Below are positions 22,109 to 33,350 of a stretch of DNA of 64,000 nucleotides, piece after piece. Made by a program: the position numbers and the translations under genes. The first letter of the stretch is position 1, and each line of letters opens with the position of its first letter. The notes under the pieces are model-generated. The model was not told where the DNA came from, ran no database searches, and saw only the letters and a list, made by a program, of their open reading frames with translations. This stretch comes from Adenophora triphylla var. japonica (lineage: Eukaryota > Streptophyta > Magnoliopsida > Asterales > Campanulaceae). The stretch spans positions 62,001-126,000 of the forward strand of contig JAFEMH010002319.1 of the NCBI GenBank assembly GCA_022495995.1, in the 5' to 3' direction.

Positions 22109-23719
22109 TGGGTGGCCAAACCAATTGCCACCTGCAATGTTGTTTACTCTTCCCTCAAGAGTACTGTCTCTGGCTCTTGGTATTTTGATAGTGGGTGCTC
22201 TAGGCACATGACTGGAAACCAAGCAGTCCTCCTTGACTATGAAGTGATTAATGGAGGGAAAGTAAACTTTGGTGGAGGTGCTCAAGGAAAAATTGTTGGG
22301 AAAGGAACCCTAGATGTCAAGGGTCTCCCAAAATTGCACAATGTGTACCATGTGGAAGGCTTGAAAGCCAACCTAATAAGCATCAGTCAACTGTGTGATG
22401 ATGACCTTTATGTGAAGTTTGATAAGCACTTGTGTGAAGTGTTTGATAAGGATAATAAATGTGTGTTTACTGGTCCTTGATCTGCTGACAACTGTTACCA
22501 ATTTGGTGACAATCTCTCTTGCCTAAGCTCAAAAGCTAATGATGTCAATCCGTGGCTCCAAAAATTAGGACATGCTAGCTGTAGAACTCTGGAAGAACAT
22601 CAAAGGTTTGAAGCTATTAAAGACCTCCCTAAACTGAACTTCAAGAACCCTGATGTCTGTGGTTCATATCAAAGGGGAAAGCAAACAAAAGCATCACATA
22701 AAAAGGTCCAACAATGCTCCACTTCTAGGTGTTTGGAGCTGATTCATACTGATTTAATGGGACCTATTGAAGTAGAAAGCTTTGGTAGGAAAAAGTATGC
22801 CTTTGTGTGTGTTAATGATTATTCTAGGTACACTTGGGTAATGTTCTTAAGAGAAAAGTCAGAAACAATTGGAGAATTCAAGAATTGGTACAAAAGGGTC
22901 AGAAATCTTTATGGTCTTAAGACTATGAGGATTAGGTCTGACCATGGCACTGAATATGAGAACCAAATGTTTACTAATTTTTGTAATTATAAGGGAATCA
23001 CTCATGAATTTTCTGCACCAATCACTCCACAGCAAAATGAAATTGATGAAAGAAAGAATAGAACTTTGCAAGAAATGGCTAGGGTCATGTTAAGTTATAA
23101 AAACATGTCCAAGAAATTTTGGGCAGAAGCTTTAAACACTGCTTGTCACATAGGCAATAGAGTGTTTCTAAGGATTGGTAGCACTGTCACTCCATATCAA
23201 ATCCTCCTTGGTAAGAAACCCACTATGAAGTATTTTCATGTGTTTGGATGTATTTGTTACATTCTCAATGATAGAGAATATCTGTCCAAGTTTGATTCAA
23301 AGAGTGACAAAGCAATTTTCATGGGCTATTCCACTAATAGTAGAGCTTACAAAGTTTTTAATCTCAAAACTAAGACCATTATGGAATCTGCTAATGTTAT
23401 TTTTGATGACTCACTTGATCTTAACCTTAAGACTGCTGAGGATGATATTTCAGGTTGCTTACTGGACTGGAAGGATGAGGAAACAGGTGCTGAAAAACCA
23501 ACAGAAACTTCCAGTGCGGAAAAACATGTTGAACCTGATAAGGATGTAACCAAGGATGTGGACATATCTGCCTCCACATCTGAACCCACATCTACTCCCA
23601 CATCCACTCAAAATCCTGTAGCTGAGGACAGTTCCTCTGATTCTGATCAGGATAATGCTCCAGAAGGTAATGTGGATGGGTGTGTGGATAGATCAATGGA
23701 TATTCCTTCAAAAATCTAG
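22109..23719 (+). pseudogene. Copia-2 protease and integrase
   Basis: The same frame as gag continues after the stop. The protease motif is FDSGCSRHMTG (about 22180). Then come NLISISQLCDDD and an in-frame TGA at 22478-22480, where an arginine codon is likely. GAG-pre-integrase follows as WLQKLGHASC. The integrase DDE core keeps all three acids: HTDLMGP (about 22742), IRSDHGTEYE (about 22930) and ERKN (about 23050, within NEIDERKN rather than the usual NGVVERKN). A disordered linker rich in S, T, P and E (23500-23700) carries many CACATC motifs. It ends with TAG at 23719. Catalytic residues are intact but the polyprotein is interrupted. Confidence 0.88.
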
Positions 23720-25395
23720 AAAAACCACCCCACTTCACAAGTTGTGGGAGATGTACATGCTCAAGTGAGAACTAGACAAAAGGACAAAGTTGATTATAGA
23801 AAGATGGCTGGTTTGTGGAGTTGCTCCTCAACATACTCCCAGGTAAGTTTTTGTTGTTTTGTTTCAAAGATTGAACCTAAGAATATTGCTGAAGCATTGA
23901 AAGATGCTGACTGGATTCTTGCTATGCAAGATGAGTTGATTCAATTTGAAAAGAATGAGGTGTGGACTCTTGTCCCTAGACCCTCACATGGTAATGTCAT
24001 AGGAACCAAATGGATTTTCAAGAACAAAACTGATGAGCAAGGTGTGATCATTAGAAATAAAGCTAGGTTAGTTGCTCAAGGTTACACTCAAATTGAGGGA
24101 ATTGATTTTGAGGAGACATTTGCTCCTGTTGCAAGGATTGAGTCCATTAGGCTTCTGTTAGCCATTGCTTGTTATCTCAAGATTACTCTTCATCAAATGG
24201 ATGTTAAGAGTGCTTTTCTAAATGGGATATTAAATGAGGAAGCCTATGTTGAACAACCTAAAGGCTTTGTGGACTCCAAGTATCCTAACCATGTGTATAA
24301 ACTAAAGAAAGCTCTGTATGGGCTAAAGCAAGACCCTAGAGCTTGGTATGGTAGGTTACTGACCATTTGCTTCACCTAGGATTCAAGAGAGGTGAGGTTG
24401 ACAAAACATTGTTTGTGAGGAAAAATAAAAAGGAGATTCTTGTGGCACAAATCTATGTGGATGATATTGTGTTTGGGTCAAATTCTGACCCTATGCTAGC
24501 TGAGTTTGTGGATAGCATGACTTCCACATTTGAGATGAGTATGGTTGGTGAGTTGAATTATTTCTTGGGTCTACAGATTAAACAATTCAAAGATGGCATG
24601 TTCATCTCACAGTCTAATTATGCCAAGAATCTTGTGAAAAAGTTTGAACTTGAAAACTCTTCACATCAAAGAACACCAATGGGATCTTCCCAAAAGCTAA
24701 GTCATGATTCAGATGGTGAGAGTGTTGATCAAATCCTGTACAGAAGCATGATTGGAAGCCTGTTTTACCTCACTACAACTAGACCTGATATTATGTATAG
24801 TGTGTGTCTCTGTGTAAGATACCAAGCTAACCCAAAGGTGTCCCATCTTAAAGCCTTGAAAAGAATCATTAGATATGTAAGTGGGACTGTGAACCTAGGA
24901 CTGCATTACTCCAAAGAAACAAACACCAATTTGGTTGGGTACACTGACTCTGACTGGGCTGGAAATAGTGATGATAGAAAGAGTACCACAGGTGGATGTT
25001 TCTACCTAGGAAATAACCTTGTGTCTTGGTATAGTAGGAAGTAGAATTGTGTGTCCTTATCCACTGCTGAGGCTAAATATGTTGCCCTTGGGAGTTGCTG
25101 CATACAAATACTTTGGATGAATCAAATGTTGGAAGATTATGGATTAAATAACAAAATTTTAACTGCTTTTTGTGATAACAAAAGTGTCTTGGACATATCT
25201 AAAAATCCTGTCCAACATTCTAGAACAAAGCACATTGATATTAGACATCATTTCATTAGAGATCTTATAGAACAAAAAACTGTGTGTCTGGAATTTGTTG
25301 GGACTGAAAATCACTTGGCTGATATATTTACAAAGGCATTAGATTTGGAGAGATTTTCCTCCTTGAGGAAGTCTCTTGGTTTGTGTGATATCTAA
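23720..25395 (+). pseudogene. Copia-2 reverse transcriptase and RNase H
   Basis: The RT core is seen as [39 protein letters not shown] and the active-site YVDDIVFGS (about 24455). A frameshift splits it near 24365, between RAWYG and LHLGFKRG. RNase H shows YTDSDWAG, LSTAEAKYVAL and AFCDNKSVLDI with the catalytic D-E-D pattern. An in-frame TAG at 25042-25044 stands where a glutamine is expected (RK-stop-NC). The C-terminus is ADIFTKALDLERFSSLRKSL and ends at 25395, as in SIRE/Tork-type Copia. Inactive copy. Confidence 0.9.
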
Positions 25396-26286
25396 GACTG
25401 TGAGCACAAATGTGTCTCACATCCTCTAACACATCTGTATATTAGATTAACTGAAAAAAAATCAAAAAAAAAAATCATGCATTAGCACGAAATTTCTCAG
25501 TGTGGTCACTTGTGAGTCTTCATCTTTGACATTATTTTTGATCACTTAATTGTGAGCACTTCCTGTTCATGTCATCTTTTGATGACTTGATATAACCTTC
25601 CTAGGTATCTCACAGTGGGTGCTATAAAAGAAAAAAAATTATATATGTGAGAAACAGCTGCTTCACCCTTAGTATGAAGCCAGACCAGTGTGATCAAGTG
25701 ATTTTCATAAGAAAACTTGAAATCAAACTTGACAAGATCATTGGGAAAAAGGGCTATCTTTGGGATCAAGTAAAGTGAAAGCTACTCACAATGCAAAAAT
25801 CCACAACAAAAAAAAAATGGTGGATGCATCCTAGAGGCTGTGCAAATTGGATTATTGCTCATTGACTTTTTGTGATCTAAATGTGTCCCCAAATGTGACT
25901 CACATCCTATGCCACATCTATAAGCTGAGATTTTTCCTTCACTTGTGTGTTTGCATCATGCTAGGCATTCTGCATTCTTTAGGTCATATAGGAGCTTTGT
26001 AAATATGCTAGTTAATTTATTTTTATTCTTAATTTATTCCTTGATTTTATAGGTTTTTTTATCTTCCATATCTCTCATTAAAGAAAAAGGTGTGTATCAA
26101 TCCTTGTTTGAAAAGATTGAAAATTTCGAATGGGATTCTGTTTTGAAAAAAATATGGCTGAATTATTTTTGTTTCCATAAAAATCTATCAAAATCTTTTT
26201 TATTTTAATCCCCTATTTCTTCGAAGGTGGTTGTGTGTGGTAATCTCAAAGGATTCTAGTCGTTGGAGGACTTCTAAGGTATTAAG
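25396..26286 (+). other. Copia-2 spacer between pol and aORF, left half
   Basis: Non-coding, AT-rich, with several CACATCCT/CACATCTG motifs (25417, 25430, 25905, 25915). The nested Gypsy interrupts it after GTATTAAG at 26286, and it resumes at about 36151. Confidence 0.75.
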
Positions 26287-26888
26287 TGTTAGGCCCTACA
26301 TTTTCAGTCAACTTGTTTTCAACTTGCACATAACATCTTGGTACTAACAACTTGAGTTCTCCTACTACATCTTGATCATCTTGCATGTTGAATCATTGTT
26401 ACATTAAACCCTACTTTTCAGGGAGCGTGCCAATGGATTAGGAGACTGATTCATTGACGTTTCTTCATTAAAGTATCCAGCAATGGACCACTATCTCCTC
26501 CATCAACAAAGTTGCGAGAATATCTCAACAAAGCTCAACTTATTTCCGAGATTATAGGCCATTTCTTATCTTTGTATTTTAGCCGTTATTTGAGGTATAA
26601 AAGGGGGATAACACCTGTATTTTGCGCACACAATCTCACTAGCATAAGCTCCCTTACATATGCTCTTAGTTTTGTACTCAAACTCTATCATTAATATACC
26701 TTTTTGTCAAGGCAGGTTCCTAAACCTCCCGGGGTTTTGTGCCGACGAACAAGTTGTTCAAGGGCTTTCCCTAGTCAACAAATTCCTTGTGTTCATTTCT
26801 ATCTTATCCAATAATCAGTGTACCCTGATTGTTATCTCTTTTGTCATTTTTCTTGTCATTGGTTGTACTTGTTGAAATATGACCAAAA
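26287..26888 (+). repeat. Tat Gypsy 5' LTR
   Basis: Begins TGTTAGGCCC and ends near GACCAAAA. A TATA box (TATAAAA) is at 26596-26602. It matches 35548-36150 throughout. Confidence 0.9.
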
Positions 26889-26893
26889 AAATT

Positions 26894-26910
26894 TGGCGCC
26901 GTCTGTGGGA
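26894..26910 (+). other. Tat Gypsy primer binding site
   Basis: TGGCGCCGTCTGTGGGA directly after the LTR. It starts with TGG, as tRNA 3' complements do. The tRNA species was not determined. Confidence 0.8.
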
Positions 26911-26933
26911 ATACTTTGATTATTTGTGTAGAA

Positions 26934-28154
26934 ATGACCAATCCGTCGTCCGGCAGTCAAGGTGAGAGAAGTCAGCCGCTTCCTAGTTCTGGCACCCAAG
27001 GCAATCCATCTTCGAATTCAAAAGCTGTCAATTTGGATCTAATGTCCAACATGGTCAATATGTTGAAGAAAGTGAATGACCGGTTGGAAGCTCAGGAGCA
27101 TACGAACACCATGATATTCAATGCCATTTATACCATGCGTAAAGGGAAGCAAACTGAAACTCAAGAATCTACTCCATTTTCACCTTTGCATCCTAGATCT
27201 TTGTTTGGTCCAGGTACATGACCAAGCCATTTTGGAGATATCCCTATGTCCAGTACCTTGCCAGCAGAAAGCACAATCATGACGTCCATTCCAATCACGC
27301 AACCAGGATTCAGCCTTACAACTAGCCAACCTTTGTTGTCATCTTGCTATACCTATGCCACACCTTAGATGGGGCAAACAGGGAGTTTCTTTAATGCTTT
27401 TGATACTTCTGCATCTCAATTTAATAATAATCCTCTTTTCGCAGAGAATCAACTTATTAAGGAAATGCAGACTATAAAAGAGTTGCTTCGAAGCGTACCT
27501 GGAGTCAACTTGCCTTATCACCAAGTTTCTCCAACCTGCTACAACGAATCTCGTTTTGTTCCTGCAATAGCTAATGTAGAGATCCCAAAGAAGTTTTCAG
27601 TCCCTCATATGAAGAAGTATGACGGGAGCACCGATCCAGTAGAGCATGTGTTGCTATATCAGGAATCGATGGATATTATAAGTATCCCCCCTGTTTTTAA
27701 AGAAGCATGTTTTTGCAGGGGTTTTGGCTCAACTTTGTCAGGACCAGCCTTAAAATGGCTAACAAGACTTCCTCTAAACTCTATTTCTTCTTATGCTTAA
27801 CTTGTCAACATTAATCAATTTTCGTGCAACAGGGCATTTGACAAGTTAACTAGTGACCTTTACAGAATTGTGCAACAGCCTAATGAAAGTCTTAAAGAAT
27901 ATTTGCACAGGTTTAACAAGGAGACAGTGACCATACCCAGTTTGGATATGTCCACAGCTACGGAAGCATTCTATATAGGCTTGAGGAAGAGCTCCCTATT
28001 TTATAATGAGTTGGTGATGACTCCTGCGAAACAACTTGAAGAAAATAGAACCAGAGCCTTGCGTTTCATCAGATTGGAGGATGACAGCCTGGCAATGGAG
28101 AAGTCAACTATGAGGACCCCTACTCCTCTATTTGAGCCCTCAGACAGAAAATAA
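26934..28154 (+). pseudogene. Tat Gypsy gag
   Basis: The start is ATG at 26934 (MTNPSSGSQGERSQ). One continuous frame is broken by stops at 27219 (TGA), 27366 (TAG), 27798 (TAA) and 28152 (TAA), each one C-to-T change away from an R or Q codon. The capsid-like region reads KKFSVPHMKKYDGSTDPVEH, then GPALKWLTRLP, then DLYRIVQQPNESLKEYLHRF, the retrotrans_gag pattern of Tat elements. The protein would form the particle core. Not functional in this copy. Confidence 0.85.
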
Positions 28155-29213
28155 GATTCCTATCATCATAAGTCTAACAGGGGCAAACCCCCTGCTAAAT
28201 CTGAATCTTCTAAAGTTCATTTTGTAGATGATGATCAAGATGTGGATGATAATGACTATCCTAAAATTTCTGATTACTGCTTTTCTGTGGACATTGCAGG
28301 AGTCCTTTGCGCCATGGAAAATCTTGGAGACAAATCAAGATGGCCTAAGAAGAGTGACAAGCCCTCAACTTGGAAGGATAAGTCCAAGTGGTGCGCGTTT
28401 CATGAGGATTTTGGGCATACCACTGAGAATTGTTTTGCCTTGAGGAAGGAGATTGCTCATCTATTGTCAAAGGGTCTTCTTAATGATTTGTTGGGTAAGA
28501 AGAGGGTCAGAAATGAATCCAAGGAGCTTGATTCTGGGGAGCAATCCAGACTCGAGAAAGTTGCACCTCCTCCAGCCACCAAGGTAGTAAATGTTATTTC
28601 AGGTGGATCCCATTTTTGTGGTACAACATATTCTGCAGCCAAGCGTCATGCCAAGAGTTCCAAGGAGGATCAGTCAGAACTGCCCTCAAGGTGTGGCGAC
28701 TTTACAGATGGACAAGTTATCTCCTTCAAAGATGAGGATAAAGATAACACGTTGGACCCCCATCATGATGGTCTAGTTGTCCAGGTGCAGATTGCTAATT
28801 GTGTGGTCAAGAGAATTCTGATTGATGGCGGCAGCTCAGTTAATATAATCTTCACTCAGGATCTGGAAGAGATGGGCATTCCTTTGTCCGAAGTTGTGAA
28901 GAATTCGTCCGTACTGGTAGGGGTCAGTGGTGAAGTAAAGCAAACAGTCGGAGAAATCAAGTTGCCTATCTATTTGGAGGGTATGAATTCTATGGAAAGG
29001 TTCTGTGTGATTGAATGCTCATCCTCGTACAATGTCATTTTGCGAAGACCTTGGATCCACAACATGAAGGCCGTACCGTCAACCTATCACCAGTGCGTCA
29101 AATTTCCAACACCTTGGGGTGTTGCCAAGTTGAAGGGAAATCAGCAGGTTTCTAAAGAGTGCTACAAGGTTAATATGAAAGCAAGTTCAGTCCCTCGCAA
29201 GCATAGCAATTAA
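28155..29213 (+). pseudogene. Tat Gypsy gag C-terminus and protease
   Basis: Same frame as gag. A linker is followed by a zinc-knuckle-like region (WCAFHEDFGHTTENC, about 28390). The retropepsin-like protease motif is ILIDGGSSVNIIF (about 28815), with aspartate in DGG as is common in Tat. The frame ends at 29213 and pol resumes in another frame (KKKAQDVLEAV). A one-base loss near 29205-29215 is likely, though a programmed shift cannot be excluded. Confidence 0.82.
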
Positions 29214-29221
29214 AGAAAAAG

Positions 29222-30298
29222 GCCCAGGATGTTCTTGAAGCAGTGGAGCATGAGACGAAAAGTATTTCTGTTGATGAGTCAAACCCTGAGGCCCAAGTGC
29301 AAGTTGGTACAGATCTTCCATTTGAAATTGAGGAGGAGCTGATTGAGTTCTTGAAGAGTCAGAAATGTTGTTTTGCGTGGAAGCATGAGGATATGACAGA
29401 AATAAGCAAGGACGTCATTACTCACAAGTTGAACATTGATCCAACCATCCGTCATGTCCACCAGAAAAGAAGAAAGTTTTCCCATGAGCGGAACCAGATT
29501 ATAAAGGATGAAGTTGAGAGGCTTTTGAAGTCCAAGATGATCAGGGAAGTTCAATATCCAAGGTGGTTAGCTAATGTTGTGGTGGTAGAGAAGAGGAACG
29601 GCAAGTGGCGAGTATGTGTGGACTTCACAGACTTGAACAAGGCCTGCTCGAAAGATCCATTCCCTCTTCCTCATATTGATTCTCTAGTTGATGAGACAGC
29701 TGGCCACGATATCTTGACATTCATGGATGCGTCCTCAGGATTTCAGCAAATTCAAATGGAGCCCTCAGATCAAGAGGATACGACATTCATGACTCCGGAA
29801 GGTATATATTGTTATATTCCTATGCCATTTGGTCTTAAAAATGCAGGGGCAACTTATCAGAGGCTGGTGAACAAGATGTTCAAAGATCAACTTGGCAAGA
29901 CAGTGGAAGTCTACATAGATGATATGGTAGTAAAATCCAAGCATATTGAAGATCACGTGGAGCATCTTGCTGAGGCGTTCAACATCTTGAAAGCTTTCAA
30001 CATGAAACTTAATCCAGCAAAGTGCAATTTCGGTGTTAAAGCAGGAAAGTTCTTGGGCTCTATGGTGACTAAGAGAGGAATTGAAGCCAGTCCCGAATAG
30101 ATCAAAGCTATCCTCAACTTGGAATCTCCCAAGAATATCAAAGATGTCCAAAGGTTAACAGGTAGAGTAGATTCCCTAAATAGATTTATATCTAAATTAT
30201 CTGATAAGTGCAGGTTATTCTACGAAGTATTAAGAAAGAATAAACTCTTCCAATGGACTGACCAACATGAGGCAGCTTTTAAATAACTTAAAGAATAC
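29222..30298 (+). pseudogene. Tat Gypsy reverse transcriptase
   Basis: RT motifs run in order: VVVEKRNGKWRVCVDFTDLN, PFPLPHIDSLVD, ILTFMDASSGFQQI, MPFGLKNAGATYQRLVN and the active-site YIDDMVVKS (about 29910). After EASPE comes TAG (30098-30100), where glutamine is expected. The connection domain continues in frame (IKAILNLESPKNIKDVQRLT) to a TAA at about 30284. Catalytic aspartates are intact but two stops separate RT from RNase H. Confidence 0.9.
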
Positions 30299-32511
30299 TT
30301 GATGATGTCACCCCTACTTGCTAAACCAGAACGTGGTGAGCACCTTTATTTATATTTAGCTATATCTGAGAATGCAGTTAGTGCAGTGTTGGTGAAAGAA
30401 ATCCAAGGTGAACAGCATCCTGTTTATTATATAAATAAGTCTTTACTAGATGCTGAAACGAGGTACTCTCATCTTGAAAAGTTAATTTTAGCCTTAACTA
30501 ATGCTGCTACAAAACTGCGTCATTATTTTGAAACACATTCTATAACTGTTAGAACTAACTATCCTGTGAAAAATGTGTTGAGAACTCCAGAGATGTCAGG
30601 CAGATTGGCCAAGTGGTCGGTCAAGTTGAGCACGTATGACATTTCATATGAGCCAAGAACAGCTATCAAATCTCAGGCTCTAGCCGATTTTGTAGCAGAC
30701 TTTAGTCCAAGTTTGCAGCCCGAGGTGGAACTGGAAGTACAGCAACTTGAAAGTAAAATAATTCCTAGATTTTGGACACTGTATACAGATGGAGCTTCAA
30801 ATTCCAAAGGAATTGGCTTGGGAATAGTGCTGAAATCCCCTCAAGGTGATATCATACCTCAAGCTGTATCTTGTGAATTCAATGCGATGAATAATGAAGC
30901 TGAGTATGAGGCTTTAATCATGGGTTTAACTACAGCTTTAGGTTTAAATATTACTCATATAAATGTATATGTTGATTCTCAATTGCTCGCTAACCATTTC
31001 AATGGCAGTTATATGGCGAAGCATTCCAAAATGACTCTGTATCTCCAACATGTTAAAACTTTGGCTTCAAAATTCCTGTCATTCTCTTTGGGACAGGTCC
31101 CTAGAGAAGAGAATACAGAAGCGGACACATTGGCCAACTTGGGTTCAACTTGCAAGTCTATGTTGCATACTAATATTCCCATTATTTATGTTAAATACCC
31201 GGCAATAGACCAAGTGGAGGAAACTCAAGAAGTTACTCAATCTAATGGGGCACAAGATACAAGTTCATCTTGGACCCAACCTATAATTGAGTTCCTTCTA
31301 CTTGGAACTATTCCACCTTATATTAAGAATGCTAGATCTTTTAAGATGCGTACTTCAACTTTTGTTTTAATAGATAATGTTTTGTTTAAGAAATCTTTTG
31401 TAGGACACTATTTGAGATGTATTGACAATAAGCAAGTTGAGCTCGTGCTGAGTGAAATCCATGAAGGAATATGTGGAAATCATTCTGGTGGGAAAGCATT
31501 AGCATCGAAGGCCCTCAAAACTGGTTATTACTGGCCAACCATGCGTCAAGATGCCATGAGCTATGTGCAGAAGTGTGATGCCTGCCAGAGACACAGTAAC
31601 ATCTTGCATCAACCTGCTGAACCTCTACACTCTATCGTCTCATCTTGGCCTTTCATGCAATGGGGCATGGATATTGTGGGCAAGTTGCCTAAAGCCCCTG
31701 GAGGCAAAGTGTTCATGCTTTCAATGACTGATTATTTCTCAAAGTGGATTGAGGCAGAGGCCTATGTGCAAGTAAGAGATAAGGAGGTAGTTTCATTTTT
31801 AAAGAAAAATATTATTAGCAGGTTTGGCGTACCATCAGAGATCATATGTGATAATGGATCCCAATTCATAAGTAAGAAGACTAGAGATTTATGTGCTCGT
31901 TGGGGCATCAAGCTGATCTTGTCTACGCCTGTCCACCCTCAAGCCAATGGTCAAGCTGAATCAAGCAACAAGTTGATTGTCAACAACTTGAAGAAACGCC
32001 TAGATCAAAAGAAAGGAAAATGGGCTGAAGAATTACCACTTGTACTTTGGGCAGACAGGACCACTACAAAAGGGGCCACAGGTAGAACTCCATATTCCTT
32101 GGTATTTGGAGCAGAAGCTGTAATTCCAGTCGAGGTGACAATCCCAACAGCAAGGTATGGTTTATTAACTCAAGATGAAAATAATCTCTTGCTAACCCAA
32201 GATCTAGATACAATTGATGAGATCAGGGATTTAGCCAAGATAAGGATGGCAGCCTATCAACAACGGATTGCTTGATCTTGCAACAAGGATGTCAGAATAA
32301 GAAAATTCCAGGTTGGTGATTTAGTTTTGAGAAAAGTATTTCAAAATACAAGAGAACTGAATGCAGGTAAATTAGCTCCCAAGTGGGAGGGACCATATCT
32401 TATTGATGCTGAAGCTGGCAAAGGGGCATATTGGTTGTCAACCCCAAGTGGAGATAGGGTCCCTAGGAGTTGGAATGCCATTCATTTAAAGCTCTATTTT
32501 ATGTAAGTCAA
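30299..32511 (+). pseudogene. Tat Gypsy RNase H, archaeal-type RNase H and integrase
   Basis: The 658-codon open part starts within the classic RNase H (LYLAISENAVSAVLVKE, about 30355). The archaeal-type RNase H shows YTDGASN, NEAEYEALIMGL, VYVDSQL and EADTLANLGS (30780-31150), all four acids present. Integrase follows with the HHCC finger (HEGICGNHSGG ... CDACQRHS) and DDE residues in [18 protein letters not shown] and QANGQAESSNK. A TGA at 32273-32275 interrupts before the C-terminal part, which reads on in frame (VGDLVLRKVF, KWEGPY, RSWNAIHLKLYFM) to the TAA... stop at about 32505. One CGA-to-TGA change would explain the break. Confidence 0.9.
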
Positions 32512-32617
32512 GTTGTTAACAACTAGACTTCTCAGGTATGATTTAATTATGTCAAGTTCATTCGTGTGTTTCTATTCTCAATTTTATTGGAAATCCTTAC
32601 TAACTTAAGCATCGGAG

Positions 32618-32640
32618 GGGTGTTAGCTACGCTAACACCC
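32618..32640 (+). other. Perfect hairpin after Tat Gypsy pol
   Basis: GGGTGTTAGC / GCTAACACCC with a TAC loop, a 10-bp perfect stem about 110 bp past the pol stop and just before the palindromic repeats. Role unknown; an RNA processing or 3'-end signal is one possibility. Confidence 0.75.
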
Positions 32641-32696
32641 ATTCCTAACATGAATTTGTTTTGCAAGGTATACGACTCTGACAAGCGGAGTAGGCT

Positions 32697-32905
32697 CAAC
32701 ATGTTAACACGCCAGTACGGCTCCGACATGTTGTGACTTAAGATGGATCAGGTTGAACATGTTAACACGCCAATACGGCTCCGACATGTTTGACCTGAGA
32801 TAAAGAAGTTCAACGTGTTAACACGCCAGTACGGCTCCAACATGTTGAAACTTTAGCTGGAGAGGGATGGAACATGTTGACACGCCAGGACGGCTTAGAC
32901 TTGTT
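32697..32905 (+). repeat. Four palindromic tandem repeats in the Tat Gypsy 3' region
   Basis: Units of about 37 bp start at 32697, 32755, 32810 and 32870. Each runs CAACATGTTAACACGCCAGT, then ACGGCTC, then CGACATGTTG. The ends CAACATGT/ACATGTTG form an inverted repeat, so every unit can fold. Spacers of 18-24 bp are unrelated. Tat/Ogre elements are known to carry tandem repeats here. Confidence 0.85.
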
Positions 32906-33350
32906 CTATTTCTTCAAACGACTTACCTTTGATCAAATGTACATTTTACTTATGGTTAAAAGATTTACATCTTTTCTAAAGAATTAAGGTTATGACACCT
33001 TCGCCCGTGCGCACGATTTCACACTTATTCAAGTTGTGACTATTGGTTGTAACATTGACATGTTACCTACTGTTTATAACATCAACATTTTATCTATTGA
33101 ACAAGAACAAGTATTTCTGAAGAACCTTCTGTAAAACTTCAAAATATTCCCAAAATTTTTTACAACTAATGGATAAGTTGGATAAGCCAACAAATCCCTT
33201 AAAACCTACGGAAAGCTTGGAGTACTAGACCAACCTAGTACCCCCAAATAAATTGTCTGGGCTCTTATGAGCCATTACATAAATGAATAAACAAAAAAGA
33301 AATTGTTTTTGTTACCCTTCCTTCCAAACTACTTAAATTATTCAAATTGT

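Noticed and set aside
29205..29225. Programmed frameshift between Tat gag-pro and pol
   Set aside because: Possible, but a stop and the surrounding lesions make a simple one-base loss equally likely; no slippery site was convincing.
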